10,123 nt of DNA from an uncultured Eubacteriaceae bacterium (GTDB lineage Bacteria > Bacillota > Clostridia > Lachnospirales > Lachnospiraceae). The position numbers and the translations under genes were made by a program. The stretch spans positions 1 through 10,123 of the forward strand of contig CAMEUH010000079.1 of assembly GCA_945938055.1 (NCBI GenBank). The letters are read 5' to 3'. Shown piece after piece: positions 1-7,322 of the stretch (positions are counted from its first letter, which is position 1; every line of letters begins with the position of its first letter). The notes under the pieces were generated by a model, which was given only the letters and a program-made list of their open reading frames with translations, did no database searches and was not told the origin of the DNA.

Positions 1-504
1 CGTCGGAAGTTCTTTTATGATTTCCATTGCAATGGAACCCTGTCCCGTTGCAACTGCCAGATCATCAAACGGATGCACAAAGGTATATCCGTTTTCTTCC
101 GCCAGTTTTAAGGCGTGGGCACATGCCTCATCATACACGTCGCCATGCAAAATAACATCTGCGCCATAGCTCTTGGTACGATTCACCTTCATTAATGGCG
201 TTGTGGTCGGCATGACAACCGTTGCCTTAACCCCATAAATCTTTGCCGCATAGGCAACACCCTGGGCATGATTTCCTGCCGATGCAGTAATTAAACCTTT
301 TGCCCGTTCTTCTTCCGTGAGTGTGCTGATTTTATAATAGGCACCTCTTACCTTATAAGCGCCGGTATACTGCATGTTTTCCGGCTTTAAATATACCTTA
401 TTGCCAGTCTGTGCCGAAAAATATTCACTATAAACAAGGTTCGTATTCAGTGTAACCTCTTTTACCTTTTCCGCAGCCTCTTCAAATTTCTCCAACGTCA
501 ACAT
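1..504 (-). CDS. ilvA: Threonine ammonia-lyase (threonine dehydratase), N-terminal part, cut by window edge
   Basis: PLP-dependent enzyme that deaminates L-threonine to 2-oxobutanoate, the first step from threonine toward isoleucine, or a catabolic step in the TdcB-type enzymes. The 168 visible residues begin MLTLEKFEEA and show the fold-type II hallmarks: TGAYKVRGAYYK at about 47-58, with Lys51 as the expected Schiff-base lysine (families often have SFK where this has AYK); SAGNHAQG at 75-82, the substrate/cofactor loop; and ATGQGSIAMEI at about 152-162. The reading frame stays open to the left edge, so the C-terminus is missing, including any ACT regulatory domain. Biosynthetic and catabolic forms therefore cannot be told apart, and the ilvA symbol is provisional (tdcB is the alternative). 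The ATG at 502-504 has an AAGGA motif 7 bases upstream. It lies 46 bases after the ftsY stop with no terminator between, so it probably shares the ftsY transcript. Family identity is near certain. Confidence 0.92.
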   Translation of the reverse strand, partial: MLTLEKFEEAAEKVKEVTLNTNLVYSEYFSAQTGNKVYLKPENMQYTGAYKVRGAYYKISTLTEEERAKGLITASAGNHAQGVAYAAKIYGVKATVVMPTTTPLMKVNRTKSYGADVILHGDVYDEACAHALKLAEENGYTFVHPFDDLAVATGQGSIAMEIIKELPT

Positions 505-550
505 AAATAAATCCTTCTTTCTCCTATTCAGATAACCTTTTTATTCTGCC

Positions 551-1489
551 TTATTCTTCTGTGTTTTCTGTTTGATTTTCCACATTAAATAAAGCATTTA
601 CAAATTCATCGGAATCAAATTTCTGCAAATCATTTACCTGTTCGCCCACGCCGATGTATTTTACGGGAATTCCGTATTCAGCCTGAATGGCAACGGCAAT
701 GCCGCCCTTGGCAGTACCATCCATCTTCGTAAGAATAATACCGGTCACATTCGTGACATCCTTAAATTCCTTAAGCTGTGACAATGCATTCTGACCGGTT
801 GTTCCATCCAGAACGATGAAATTTTCCCTATACGCATCAGAATACTCCTTTTCAATGATTCTGTCAATTTTCTTAAGCTCTTCCATCAGGTTTTTCTTAT
901 TGTGCAGACGTCCTGCCGTATCACAGATTAAGACATCTGCCTTACGTGCCTTTGCAGCACTGACCGCATCAAAAATCACAGCCGCCGGGTCTGATCCTTC
1001 GGATTGTGCTATAATATCAGAGCCCGTTCTGTGAGCCCATTCTGTCAGCTGTTCAATGGCTGCCGCACGAAACGTGTCCGCAGCTGCAAGAACCACTTTT
1101 TTCCCCTGTTCCTTAAACTGTCCTGCCAGCTTACCAACGGAAGTGGTCTTTCCTACCCCATTCACACCAATCACAAGAATCACTGATTTGCGGTTTTCAA
1201 ATTCGTAGCTGTTTTCCCCCAGGTTCATCTGTTCCTTGATGCTCTCAATTAGCAGTTCCTTGCATTCCTGCGGTTTCTTAATATGATTCTCCTTTACCTT
1301 ATCCCTAAGGCTGTCCAGAATCATTTCTGTCGTTTTAACACCTACATCACCCATGATGAGAATCTCTTCCAATTCCTCATAAAAATCCTCATCAATCTCT
1401 GAAAATCCTGAAAAAACAGAATCAATTCCGGAAACAATGTTATCTCTGGTCTTTGAAAGACCCTCTACTAATTTACTAAAAAATCCCAT
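551..1489 (-). CDS. ftsY: Signal recognition particle receptor FtsY
   Basis: SRP-family GTPase that docks the SRP-ribosome complex at the membrane during co-translational insertion of membrane proteins. It has 312 residues. A short acidic N-terminal region and a helical N domain occupy about 1-95, typical of Gram-positive FtsY without the long acidic A domain of E. coli. The NG GTPase motifs are all present: P-loop GVNGVGKTT at 108-116, DTFRAAA at 138-144, DTAGR at 190-194, TKMD at 254-257 and GVGEQ at about 280-284. The first residues, MGFFSKLVEGL, form an amphipathic helix of the kind used for lipid contact. The ATG at 1487-1489 has a GGAG motif about 6 bases upstream. The gene follows smc by 36 bases, the usual Firmicute order. 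In many Firmicutes ylxM-ffh come next; here the next gene is a threonine ammonia-lyase. The gene looks intact. Confidence 0.97.
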   Translation of the reverse strand: MGFFSKLVEGLSKTRDNIVSGIDSVFSGFSEIDEDFYEELEEILIMGDVGVKTTEMILDSLRDKVKENHIKKPQECKELLIESIKEQMNLGENSYEFENRKSVILVIGVNGVGKTTSVGKLAGQFKEQGKKVVLAAADTFRAAAIEQLTEWAHRTGSDIIAQSEGSDPAAVIFDAVSAAKARKADVLICDTAGRLHNKKNLMEELKKIDRIIEKEYSDAYRENFIVLDGTTGQNALSQLKEFKDVTNVTGIILTKMDGTAKGGIAVAIQAEYGIPVKYIGVGEQVNDLQKFDSDEFVNALFNVENQTENTEE

Positions 1490-1525
1490 GCCTTACTCCT
1501 TTATCTTACTCACTCTTACTTAAGC

Positions 1526-4500
1526 TTACTCTTTTTTCTTCTCCAGGTCCTTCTCAATTAAGTCCACAGAAACAAGCGTGGATACACCTTTTTCCTGCAT
1601 GGTAATACCATACAGTCTGTCTGCACACGCCATGGTTCCACGACGATGTGTAATGACAATAAACTGCGTATGCTTTGTAAGCTTATGTAAATACTGTGCA
1701 AAACGAGTTACATTGGAATCGTCCAGCGCCGCTTCAATTTCATCCAGCAGACAGAATGGCGACGGCTTTAAGTTCTGAATGGCAAAAAGCAGTGCAATTG
1801 CCGTGAGTGCCTTCTCACCACCGGAAAGCTGCATCATGTTCTGCAGTTTCTTTCCAGGCGGTTGTGAAATGATACGAATGCCAGCTTCCAGAATATCTTC
1901 ATCCTCTACAAGCTCCAATGTACCCTTACCACCACCAAACAGTTCCTTAAATACCTTGTCAAATTCTACCTTAATCTCTGCAAATTTCTGTTCAAACTGA
2001 ACACGCATGCCCGTATCCAGTTCTTCAATGATTTTCTGAAGGGCAGCCGCTGCTTCTACCAAATCGTCATGCTGTGTCTTTAAAAACTCATATCGCTCGG
2101 ATAATACCCTGTAATCCTCAATCGCATTGACATTCACATCGCCTAACGACTTAATGGAATTCTTAAGGGAAGCTACATTCTTTCGAATTGCCGCAAGATC
2201 AGTCAGTTCCTCATCACGAAGTTCTAACGCAACACTCATGGTAATTTCATATTCATTCCACATGTATTCATACTGTGCATCACTTGCTTCATTTAACTTG
2301 TCTATCTGGCTGTTTAATCGGAATACTTCTTTATCCAGTTCCGCAATGGATGCAGAAAGCGCCTCTCTCTTTTCAAAAAATGCCTTATGGGATGTATTCT
2401 TTTCTTCTTTCCTCTTACGAAGCTGTTCCGTCTTTTCTTCATATTCCTGAATCAATCTTACGGAATCTTCAATATTTAACTTTAAGGTCTCAATGTCCTT
2501 CTTTTTCGCTTCGACTTCCGCGCCGGAAGTTCCGATTCGATTCTTCAGTTCTTCTGCCTCGTCTTTTAAACGATTTATTTCATCTTCCACACGACGGATG
2601 TTTTCCAGAACGAATTCATCCTTCTGTGCAAGATTCGAGTATATCAGGTGAATTTCTTCCGTAATACGGCTGCATTCCGTTTCTTTCAGCCGGTTTTCCT
2701 CTAATTCCCTGCTAAAATTAGAAATATTTTTTTCTGCCTTTGCATTCCGATCATCTAACTGGGATAATTCGGTGGAAATACCCTGAAGACTCTCTTTGAT
2801 TTCTGCAATCTGGCGGTCAATTTCTCCTGCTTCATCCGCAGAATCCTTGTAAGAAGAAATAATCTCCAGTTTCTTTTCCTGTGCCTGCTTTAAATTCATT
2901 TGTGCCGTATTCTTAAGCACCATGGTATCACGCAGAGTCTTATTATTCTCTTCCAGATTGGTACGAAGTTCGCCAACCAGGGCACGCAGATTTTTAACTT
3001 CTTCCTGATCCTTGTCAATCTGTGCAGAAAGTGCTTTAATCTGTGCTGCAAGTTCCTCAATTTCCCTGCGTCTTCCCAAAAGATTGCTGGAATTCTTAAA
3101 GGCACCACCTGTCATGGAACCGCCCGGATTGAGCTGTTCCCCTTCCAGTGTTACAATTCTTAAGGAATATTTATATTTTCTTGCTATGGCAAGAGCATTG
3201 TCAATATTATCCACCACAAGCACTCTTCCCAGCAGATAACGGGACAACTCCACATATTCAAAGGAAACCTTGACCAGATCACTTGCAATTCCAACAACTC
3301 CCTGTTCCTTTAGGCATGGCTCTTTTGCAAGGGTATTCCTTCCTGAAATAGAAGATAATGGCAAAAAGGTAGCCCGGCCGAATTTATTTTCCTTTAAGAA
3401 CTGAATCAGTCCTTTTGCCGTATTTTCATTATCCGTTACAATATTCTGAATAGTTCCGCCAAGTGCTGTCTCAATGGCAATTTCGTATTTCTTCTCAACC
3501 TTAATGATATCAGCAATAACACCCAATATTCCCTTATTGGATTCCTTTTGTTCCATTACCTTACGGATACTGTTGCCATAACCGTCGTAACGTTCTGTGA
3601 TGTTACGCAGAGACTCTAACTTGGATTTATCACCGTGATACTGCTGTTGTTCCTTATTAATGGCCGTTGTCATTTCAGCAACCTTGTTTCTGGTTGCCGT
3701 AATCTCATCGCTGATTTCCTGATTGGTCTGATTTAAGGAATCAATTCTTAAATTCACCTCATCCAGTTCTTTCTGGTATTTGCTCTCAGCCTCCTGCCAT
3801 ACCGCCTCATCACTCTTTCCCTTTAAAATGCGGCTGGTCAGTTCTGATTTACGAATGCCAATCTGCTCCAGCATCGTCTCATACCGCTGGCTTCTGGTTT
3901 TGGTCTGTGCCTTTTCATTGAGAATCTCAATAATTTCATCCTTATTTTGTTCAATGGAATGGTTTAATTGGGCAATATGATTCTGAACGGAAAGTAGCTT
4001 TTCTTCCGCCTCATTCTTTTCTGCTTCTTTTGCCAGCAGTTCTTCTCTTGCCAAAGAACGCTTCTCTAAAAATTCCTTCTTTTCTTCTTCCTTTGCAGTG
4101 ATATTTGCATTTACCGCATTAATCCGCTCGCCAAGATGCTCATCATTTACAAGCAGTGTGTTAATCTGCTCATTTAAAACATTAATCTGGCCCTCCAGAC
4201 GGCCTTTATTGACCACCATCTCATTCTGATGTGTTTTGCATTCTTCCATTTCCAGGCTGATGCCTTCAATTTCCGCCTCAAGGCGTTCATATTCTTCCTT
4301 AATCGCTTCATTTTCCGTCTGCTTCTGCAAGAAATCCTGCTCCGCAATTGCATGCTTATCAGAAAACTCCTTCAGTTGTCCCTTAATACGGTCTGTTTCC
4401 AGAAGAAACAGATTGACATCGTATTTTTTTAATTCTTCCTTTAACCGTAAATATTCCTTCGCCTTCTCAGACTGCTTCTCCAATGGGCCAACCTGTTTCT

Positions 4501-5095
4501 CCAGCTCGCTTAAAATATCATTTACACGGGTTAAATTCATCTGCTCATCTTCCAGTTTTTTTACAGCAGCAGATTTTCTCCGTTTGAATTTTACAATGCC
4601 GGCCGCCTCATCGAACAATTCTCTTCTCTCCTCTGGCTTACCGCTTAAGATTCGGTCAATCTGCCCCTGTCCGATAATGGAATAACCTTCCTTACCAATA
4701 CCGGTATCATAAAACAGCTCATTGACATCCTTTAACCGACATGCATTTCCATTAATCAGATATTCACTTTCACCAGAGCGGAATACCTTACGGGTGACAG
4801 TCACTTCGTCATAATCCACGGAAAGTGCTCTGTCTGAATTATCCAGGGTAATTGCCACATAGGCATAACTGACCGGTTTCCGGATTTCTGTTCCGGAAAA
4901 AATGACATCTTCCATCTTGGCACCACGCAGCTGCTTTGCCCTCTGTTCGCCAAGAACCCATCTTACGGCATCCGCAACATTACTCTTTCCACTTCCATTT
5001 GGTCCTACAATTCCTGTTATGCCATTATGAAACTCAAAAAGTATTCTGTTTGCAAATGACTTAAAGCCCTGTACTTCTATACTTTTTAAATACAT
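1526..5095 (-). CDS. smc: Chromosome segregation/condensation protein SMC
   Basis: Structural-maintenance-of-chromosomes ATPase, the core of the bacterial Smc-ScpA-ScpB condensin that organises the nucleoid and helps segregate replicated origins. At 1189 residues it is the usual full length. The N-terminal head has MYLKSIEVQGFKSF and Walker A GPNGSGKS at 31-38. A long Glu/Lys/Gln-rich coiled coil follows, then the hinge at about 505-665 (from DGYGNSI to GSMTGGAFKN), then the returning coiled coil. The C-terminal head has the ABC signature LSGGEK at 1090-1095, Walker B CLLDE at 1115-1119 with catalytic Glu1119, and the D-loop ALDD. The ATG at 5093-5095 has AAAGGA about 9 bases upstream, and the protein start matches the family's N-terminus. 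It sits 38 bases after rnc and 36 before ftsY, the conserved rnc-smc-ftsY cluster. No disruption is seen. Confidence 0.98.
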   Translation of the reverse strand: MYLKSIEVQGFKSFANRILFEFHNGITGIVGPNGSGKSNVADAVRWVLGEQRAKQLRGAKMEDVIFSGTEIRKPVSYAYVAITLDNSDRALSVDYDEVTVTRKVFRSGESEYLINGNACRLKDVNELFYDTGIGKEGYSIIGQGQIDRILSGKPEERRELFDEAAGIVKFKRRKSAAVKKLEDEQMNLTRVNDILSELEKQVGPLEKQSEKAKEYLRLKEELKKYDVNLFLLETDRIKGQLKEFSDKHAIAEQDFLQKQTENEAIKEEYERLEAEIEGISLEMEECKTHQNEMVVNKGRLEGQINVLNEQINTLLVNDEHLGERINAVNANITAKEEEKKEFLEKRSLAREELLAKEAEKNEAEEKLLSVQNHIAQLNHSIEQNKDEIIEILNEKAQTKTRSQRYETMLEQIGIRKSELTSRILKGKSDEAVWQEAESKYQKELDEVNLRIDSLNQTNQEISDEITATRNKVAEMTTAINKEQQQYHGDKSKLESLRNITERYDGYGNSIRKVMEQKESNKGILGVIADIIKVEKKYEIAIETALGGTIQNIVTDNENTAKGLIQFLKENKFGRATFLPLSSISGRNTLAKEPCLKEQGVVGIASDLVKVSFEYVELSRYLLGRVLVVDNIDNALAIARKYKYSLRIVTLEGEQLNPGGSMTGGAFKNSSNLLGRRREIEELAAQIKALSAQIDKDQEEVKNLRALVGELRTNLEENNKTLRDTMVLKNTAQMNLKQAQEKKLEIISSYKDSADEAGEIDRQIAEIKESLQGISTELSQLDDRNAKAEKNISNFSRELEENRLKETECSRITEEIHLIYSNLAQKDEFVLENIRRVEDEINRLKDEAEELKNRIGTSGAEVEAKKKDIETLKLNIEDSVRLIQEYEEKTEQLRKRKEEKNTSHKAFFEKREALSASIAELDKEVFRLNSQIDKLNEASDAQYEYMWNEYEITMSVALELRDEELTDLAAIRKNVASLKNSIKSLGDVNVNAIEDYRVLSERYEFLKTQHDDLVEAAAALQKIIEELDTGMRVQFEQKFAEIKVEFDKVFKELFGGGKGTLELVEDEDILEAGIRIISQPPGKKLQNMMQLSGGEKALTAIALLFAIQNLKPSPFCLLDEIEAALDDSNVTRFAQYLHKLTKHTQFIVITHRRGTMACADRLYGITMQEKGVSTLVSVDLIEKDLEKKKE

Positions 5096-5133
5096 TGAAA
5101 ATAATCCTTTCTATCCTGTTTGTAAGGCATGCC

Positions 5134-5853
5134 TTAACAGTTATTCTTTTTTGTCTGTACCGCATTATCATTACGAATGGAAAGAATTGCATGATATGCT
5201 GCTTCCTGCTCGGCCGCTTTTTTCGTTCTGCCCGAGCCTGTCCCGATAACCCTGTCTCCAATTAACGCTTCCACACCAAATGTCTTGTTGTGGTCCGGTC
5301 CTTCTTCTTTTGTCAGACGATAAGAAAGCGGTTCCTTCGTAACTGCCTGGACCATTTCCTGCAGGATAGTCTTACTATCATAAAAGAGCTTCTTATCCTG
5401 TACGTCATTCAGGATAAAACGGTCAATAAACTCCTTTGCACTAGTAAAACCACCATCCAGATAAACAGCACCAATCAGTGCCTCCATGGCATCGGAAACA
5501 ATTGAATCCCGATACCGTCCACCAGTTAATTCCTCTCCTTTTCCCATGAGCAGATAATCTCCAAGGCTCAAATCCCTGCTACAAAATGCCAGGGTTGGCT
5601 CACAGACAATACTGGCTCTCGTCTTCGTCATCTCGCCTTCAGGCATGTCCGGAAAATTCCGGAAAAGATAATCGCTGACTGTAATTTCCAGAACTGCATC
5701 TCCAAGAAATTCCAGTCTTTCGTTGCATGCCAGTTTATTAAGACGATGTTCATTCGTAAAAGAACTATGGGTCATGGCATGACGCAAAAGTTCTTTGTCC
5801 CGGAATTCATATCCGATGGCTGACTCAAGTCCCCTTAAATTCTTATTTGACAT
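5134..5853 (-). CDS. rnc: Ribonuclease III
   Basis: Double-strand-specific endoribonuclease that cuts the long stems of the rRNA precursor and processes some mRNAs and small RNAs. The 239 residues have an N-terminal RNase III domain with the signature NERLEFLGDAVLE at 44-56 and a second acidic cluster SDAMEALIGAVYLDGG starting at 120. Glu48, Asp52, Asp121 and Glu124 line up, with a constant offset of 7, with E. coli Glu41, Asp45, Asp114 and Glu117, so the metal-binding catalytic set is complete. The C-terminal dsRNA-binding domain covers about 160-229, with the GSGRTKKAAEQEAA lysine-rich motif. A short polar tail follows. The ATG at 5851-5853 has a strong AAGGAG 5 to 6 bases upstream. A 115-base leader with a hairpin separates it from acpP, a longer gap than any other in this cluster, which may matter for control. 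smc follows after 38 bases. Confidence 0.97.
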   Translation of the reverse strand: MSNKNLRGLESAIGYEFRDKELLRHAMTHSSFTNEHRLNKLACNERLEFLGDAVLEITVSDYLFRNFPDMPEGEMTKTRASIVCEPTLAFCSRDLSLGDYLLMGKGEELTGGRYRDSIVSDAMEALIGAVYLDGGFTSAKEFIDRFILNDVQDKKLFYDSKTILQEMVQAVTKEPLSYRLTKEEGPDHNKTFGVEALIGDRVIGTGSGRTKKAAEQEAAYHAILSIRNDNAVQTKKNNC

Positions 5854-5968
5854 ATTCTCTCCTTATGGGAAACAAAGCTTCCCCAATATCTGCATATAAT
5901 ATATGAGACCATCCTTATCAGACAGTCTCATATATGTCATCTTATTAATGAACCTTTTTATTATAAAA
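5854..5968 (-). promoter_or_regulatory. Leader of rnc / acpP-rnc intergenic region
   Basis: This 115-base AT-rich gap lies between the acpP stop and the rnc start. It contains an 11-bp perfect inverted repeat (listed separately), a second short inverted repeat GGGAA/TTCCC at about 5867-5884 just upstream of the ribosome binding site, and AAGGAG in front of the ATG. No long U-tract follows the hairpin, so it is not a standard rho-independent terminator. A TATAAT-like hexamer lies just after the acpP stop but has no convincing -35 partner. The region most likely belongs to the acpP-rnc transcript and acts at the RNA level. Confidence 0.5.
5899..5935 (-). repeat. 11-bp perfect inverted repeat (hairpin) upstream of rnc
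   Basis: The arms are ATATATGAGAC at 5899-5909 and GTCTCATATAT at 5925-5935, an exact reverse complement, with a 15-base loop. It sits about 45 bases upstream of the rnc start and about 33 bases after the acpP stop. Neither strand has a T-run after the stem, which argues against intrinsic termination. Possible roles are an mRNA processing or stability element between the highly needed acpP message and the low-level rnc message, or a self-processing site for RNase III. The stem is seen directly; the role is inferred. Confidence 0.7.
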
Positions 5969-6199
5969 TTAGTTTGTTGCTGCCTTAATCTGCTCAACTG
6001 CATCAGCAACGGTTACGATATTCTCTGCAGCATCATTTGCAATCTCAATATCGAATTCTTCTTCAATTCCCATGAGAATCTGGAATACATCCAGTGAATC
6101 AGCTCCCAGATCATCTACAAATGTAGTATCCATTGTAATTTCATCTGCATCAACATTCAATACTTCTGCGATAATTTTCTGTAACTTTTCGAATTCCAT
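5969..6199 (-). CDS. acpP: Acyl carrier protein
   Basis: Small acidic carrier protein that holds the growing acyl chain of fatty acid synthesis on a 4'-phosphopantetheine arm and delivers acyl groups to PlsX and other acyltransferases. It has 76 residues, the normal size. The attachment motif GADSLD includes Ser35, and the four-helix ACP pattern (LQKIIAEVL, DSLDVFQILMGIEEEFDIEI, VTVADAVEQI) is complete. It is strongly acidic, as expected. The ATG at 6197-6199 has AAAGGAA 7 bases upstream and lies 19 bases after the plsX stop, so the two genes are co-transcribed. Nearness to plsX supports a role in primary lipid synthesis rather than a polyketide or peptide-synthase carrier. No fab genes are visible here. 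Confidence 0.97.
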   Translation of the reverse strand: MEFEKLQKIIAEVLNVDADEITMDTTFVDDLGADSLDVFQILMGIEEEFDIEIANDAAENIVTVADAVEQIKAATN

Positions 6200-6218
6200 A
6201 ATAATTTCCTTTCATGCA

Positions 6219-7226
6219 TTAATCATTATTTAACATTTCTTTTATTTTCTCATTGATTCCCTGCTCTTTAAAGGTAGCACACTGTAAAATGGATGCGCTG
6301 ATTTCCTTTGCAGTAGAATTACCATGAGTCTTAACAACAAGTCCATTCAGACCAATGAGCGGTGCTCCGCCATATTCACTGGCATCAAAAGACTTGAGTG
6401 TTTTCTTTAATGCCGGCTTTACCAGAAGTGCGCCGATTTTACTGCGAAGAGAAGTCATCATGCCTTCTTTCACTTTGGAAATCAATGCTGCGCCCACACC
6501 TTCATAAAGCTTTAAAATAACATTTCCAACAAATGCCTCGCAGACAATGACGTCCACGTCACCATTTGGAATGTCCCTTGCCTCAATACTGCCTACAAAA
6601 TTAATGTCCGTGCAGTTCTTAAGCAATGGATAAGTTTCTTTCACCAGCTGGTTTCCCTTTTCCTCTTCCACTCCAATATTGACAATCGCAACCTTTGGAT
6701 TCTTCACTCCCATGACATGCTCCATGTAAATGGAACCCATCCGCGCAAACTGTACCAGATGCGAAGGTCTTGCATCCACATTGGCACCACAGTCAACCAG
6801 AAGAGAAACACCCTTCTTCGTCGGAATCAGCGGTGCAAGTGGTGGTCTTTCCACCCCCTTTATTCTTCCGACAATAACCTGTCCGCCTACAAGAATTGCT
6901 CCGGAACTTCCGGCAGAAACAAACGCATCTGCACTGCCTTCTTTCACCATGTTCAGTGCCATGACCAGAGAGGAATTCTTTTTCTTCTTGATTGCCATTA
7001 CCGGAGGTTCTCCTGTTTCAATCACCTCATCGGCATTACATACAGTAATCTTTTCTTTATTATATGTGTATTTCTCCAGTTCAGAACGAATGATTTCTTC
7101 TTTTCCTGTTAAAACAACATAAATATTATCCTTTGCATTTACTGCATTAACCGCACCCTTAATCGGTTCTACAGGAGCGTTGTCACCGCCCATGGCGTCA
7201 ACTGCAACAATAACTTTATCTTCCAT
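6219..7226 (-). CDS. plsX: Phosphate acyltransferase PlsX
   Basis: Transfers the acyl chain from acyl-ACP to phosphate, giving acyl-phosphate for PlsY to acylate glycerol-3-phosphate; a peripheral membrane enzyme at the start of phospholipid synthesis. With the ATG at 7224-7226 it has 335 residues, the family's usual length. Visible motifs are VAVDAMGGDNAP at 7-18, SAGSSGA at 104-110 (many homologues have SAGNTGA), DCGANVDARPSHLVQFA at 145-161, NIGVEEEKGN at 183-192, EARD at 215-218, EAFVGN at 230-235 (many have DGFVGN) and YGGAPLIGLNG at 285-295. An upstream in-frame start at 7307 would add 27 residues, but these are unlike PlsX, overlap the promoter, and lack a good ribosome binding site, so the inner start is chosen. 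acpP follows after 19 bases. A promoter and operator-like dyad lie immediately upstream. Confidence 0.96.
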   Translation of the reverse strand: MEDKVIVAVDAMGGDNAPVEPIKGAVNAVNAKDNIYVVLTGKEEIIRSELEKYTYNKEKITVCNADEVIETGEPPVMAIKKKKNSSLVMALNMVKEGSADAFVSAGSSGAILVGGQVIVGRIKGVERPPLAPLIPTKKGVSLLVDCGANVDARPSHLVQFARMGSIYMEHVMGVKNPKVAIVNIGVEEEKGNQLVKETYPLLKNCTDINFVGSIEARDIPNGDVDVIVCEAFVGNVILKLYEGVGAALISKVKEGMMTSLRSKIGALLVKPALKKTLKSFDASEYGGAPLIGLNGLVVKTHGNSTAKEISASILQCATFKEQGINEKIKEMLNND

Positions 7227-7230
7227 GTTA

Positions 7231-7240
7231 CTCCATTCCT
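7231..7240 (-). promoter_or_regulatory. Ribosome binding site deciding the plsX start
   Basis: On the minus strand the region reads AGGAATGGAG and ends 4 bases before the ATG at 7226. It supports the MEDKVIVAVDAMGGD start over the longer in-frame start at 7307. A short inverted repeat TGTCT/AGACA with a 4-base loop (7240-7253) touches the upstream edge of the site; its effect is unknown. Confidence 0.7.
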
Positions 7241-7265
7241 GTCTGAAAAGACATATGTTTTTACG

Positions 7266-7290
7266 ATGTATCAGTAAAATACTAATACAT
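7266..7290. promoter_or_regulatory. Near-perfect inverted repeat over the plsX transcription start (candidate operator)
   Basis: The arms ATGTATCAGTA (7266-7276) and TACTAATACAT (7280-7290) are reverse complements except at one position, separated by AAA. On the coding strand the core reads TTAGTA-TTT-TACTGA. The dyad starts at the 3' edge of the -10 hexamer and covers the predicted start point, where a bound repressor would block transcription. A third copy of the half-site, ATACTAA, lies at 7294-7300 inside the promoter, 15 bases from the copy at 7279-7285. FapR, which represses plsX-containing operons in Bacillus, binds sites with TTAGTA/TACTAA half-sites, but its usual spacer is longer, so the binding protein here is uncertain. 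Confidence 0.65.
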
Positions 7291-7317
7291 AATATACTAA
7301 AATTCACCTGTTCGCAA
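7289..7317 (-). promoter_or_regulatory. Sigma-A type promoter for plsX
   Basis: The minus strand has a -35 hexamer TTGCGA (7312-7317, 4 of 6 matches to TTGACA), a spacer of exactly 17 bases, and a -10 hexamer TATTAT (7289-7294, 5 of 6 matches to TATAAT). The -35 begins only a few bases after the stop codon of the upstream membrane-protein gene. The predicted start point is near 7282, giving a leader of about 56 bases before plsX. This would let plsX-acpP and downstream genes be expressed independently of the membrane-protein pair. Confidence 0.7.
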
Positions 7318-7322
7318 TACTA

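Noticed and set aside
5899..5935. The hairpin as a rho-independent terminator after acpP
   Set aside because: The outer half of the stem is only A and T and no T-run follows on either strand.
5961..5968. TATAAT-like hexamer just after acpP as a promoter for rnc
   Set aside because: The best -35 candidate at 17-base spacing matches only about 3 of 6 positions, and such hexamers are expected by chance in AT-rich gaps.
6717..7122. Two overlapping long open frames on the plus strand (about 130 codons each) opposite plsX
   Set aside because: They lie entirely antisense to a clearly conserved plsX, show no family motifs, and are low-complexity shadows of the coding strand.
7240..7253. TGTCT/AGACA stem as a riboswitch or attenuator before plsX
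   Set aside because: Only 5 bp with a 4-base loop; too small to claim a regulatory RNA.
7227..7307. Longer plsX start adding MNFSILCISILL as a signal or membrane helix
   Set aside because: The extension overlaps the -10 and the dyad, lacks a good ribosome binding site, and PlsX normally begins at the VAVDAMGGD region, which has its own site.
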